This document shows positions 35,490 through 36,537 of a stretch of DNA of 36,537 bases, piece by piece (positions within the stretch are counted from its first letter, which is position 1; every line of letters starts with the position of its first letter). The notes beneath the pieces are model-generated. The model had not been told where the DNA came from and did not search any database. It was given only the letters and a program-made list of their open reading frames with translations. Origin of the DNA: Anaerolineales bacterium (GTDB taxonomy: Bacteria > Chloroflexota > Anaerolineae > Anaerolineales > Villigracilaceae); contig JALHUM010000123.1 of assembly GCA_022865905.1 (NCBI GenBank), forward strand, positions 1 to 36,537, read 5' to 3'. The translations under genes and the position numbers were made by a program.

Positions 35490-36537
35490 ATGTCCAACCA
35501 AACTTCTGCCGATACCGTGGGAGTAACGAAACGCCTTTCGACCCTCGACCGCTTCCTGACGCTGTGGATTTTCCTGGCGATGGCACTTGGCGTCGGCATC
35601 GGCTTCCTTTTCCCTGCTGCCGTGCAAACCTTCAACACCGCCGTTTCTGTCGGTACGACCAATATTCCCATCGCCATCGGCCTGATCCTGATGATGTATC
35701 CCCCACTGGCCAAAGTCCACTATGACGAACTGGGCGACGTTTTCCGGAACTGGAAGGTGCTCGGCCTATCGCTGGTCCAGAACTGGGTCATCGGCCCGGT
35801 CTTGATGTTCGCCCTGGCGATCATTTTCCTGCGCGGCTATCCTGAATACATGACCGGCCTGATCCTGATCGGCCTGGCGCGCTGCATTGCCATGGTCATC
35901 GTCTGGAACGAACTGGCCAAGGGCGATACCGAATATGCCGCCGGATTAGTGGCTTTCAACAGCATCTTCCAGGTGCTGTTCTACAGCGTGTATGCCTACG
36001 TCTTTATCACCGTCCTGCCGACCTGGTTCGGCATGACCGGCAACATCGTGGACATCACCATCGGCGAGATTGCCAAGAGCGTGTTTATTTATCTGGGTAT
36101 CCCGTTCATCGCCGGGTTCCTGACGCGCTTTTTTCTTGTGCGCGCCAAAGGCAAGGAATGGTATGACAAGGTATTTGTTCCCAAAATCAGCCCGCTGACG
36201 TTGATTGCCCTGCTGTTCACCATCGTGGTCATGTTCAGTCTGAAAGGCGAAAGAATCATCACGGTTCCACTGGATGTGGTGCGGATTGCCATCCCGTTGC
36301 TGATCTATTTCGTGGTCATGTTCCTGGTCAGTTTTTTCATGGGCAAAGCCGTCGGCGCGGACTACGAGAAGACGGCCACGCTCTCGTTTACGGCGGCCAG
36401 CAACAACTTCGAACTGGCGATTGCGGTAGCGGTGGCGGTGTTTGGGATTTCATCGGGGCAAGCCTTCGCAGCGGTCATTGGGCCGTTGGTGGAGGTACCG
36501 GTGATGATCGGGCTGGTCAACGTGGCATTCTGGTTGC
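35490..36537 (+). CDS. acr3: ACR3-family arsenite efflux transporter (runs off window end)
   Basis: [25 protein letters not shown]...[48 protein letters not shown]...[39 protein letters not shown]. Confidence 0.95.
   Translation, partial: MSNQTSADTVGVTKRLSTLDRFLTLWIFLAMALGVGIGFLFPAAVQTFNTAVSVGTTNIPIAIGLILMMYPPLAKVHYDELGDVFRNWKVLGLSLVQNWVIGPVLMFALAIIFLRGYPEYMTGLILIGLARCIAMVIVWNELAKGDTEYAAGLVAFNSIFQVLFYSVYAYVFITVLPTWFGMTGNIVDITIGEIAKSVFIYLGIPFIAGFLTRFFLVRAKGKEWYDKVFVPKISPLTLIALLFTIVVMFSLKGERIITVPLDVVRIAIPLLIYFVVMFLVSFFMGKAVGADYEKTATLSFTAASNNFELAIAVAVAVFGISSGQAFAAVIGPLVEVPVMIGLVNVAFWL

Overview
The window looks like a Chloroflexi/Anaerolineae-type chromosome segment; that attribution is an inference from protein character and intergenic repeat style. 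From left to right: (1) the 5' part of a minus-strand conserved gene. (2) An apparently AT-richer two-gene cassette (567-7350), bounded by large inverted repeats. It encodes a membrane-anchored protein whose C-terminus resembles ribosomal protein uS9, then a ~1560-aa DEAD/DEAH helicase with Zn-finger and DUF1998-like regions, the helicase style of DISARM/Druantia/Dpd defence loci. Each of these two genes has exactly one in-frame stop codon. (3) A TrpB-like gene behind a Trp-type T-box whose leader contains 8-bp periodic repeats. (4) A HAD / DUF389-SH3 pair, a phosphohexomutase, and an EamA transporter whose N-terminus has a TGA where Trp is expected. (5) A tightly overlapping six-gene minus-strand operon: MutL-like ASKHA protein, membrane proteins, DUF6754-like protein, and a Zn-ribbon protein with about 13 PDWL-type repeats. 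(6) B12-binding mutase subunit, MeaB, GNAT, Prs, Bfr, MutM, Elp3, methyltransferase, AMP nucleosidase and DDAH. (7) An ArsR-headed operon of unusual content (4Fe-4S, GcvH-like, two DGC proteins, OsmC, AhpD-like, thioredoxin-like, Acr3) running off the window end. The most novel candidate is the uS9-like/helicase cassette. All family calls are from motif recognition by eye; no searches were run.
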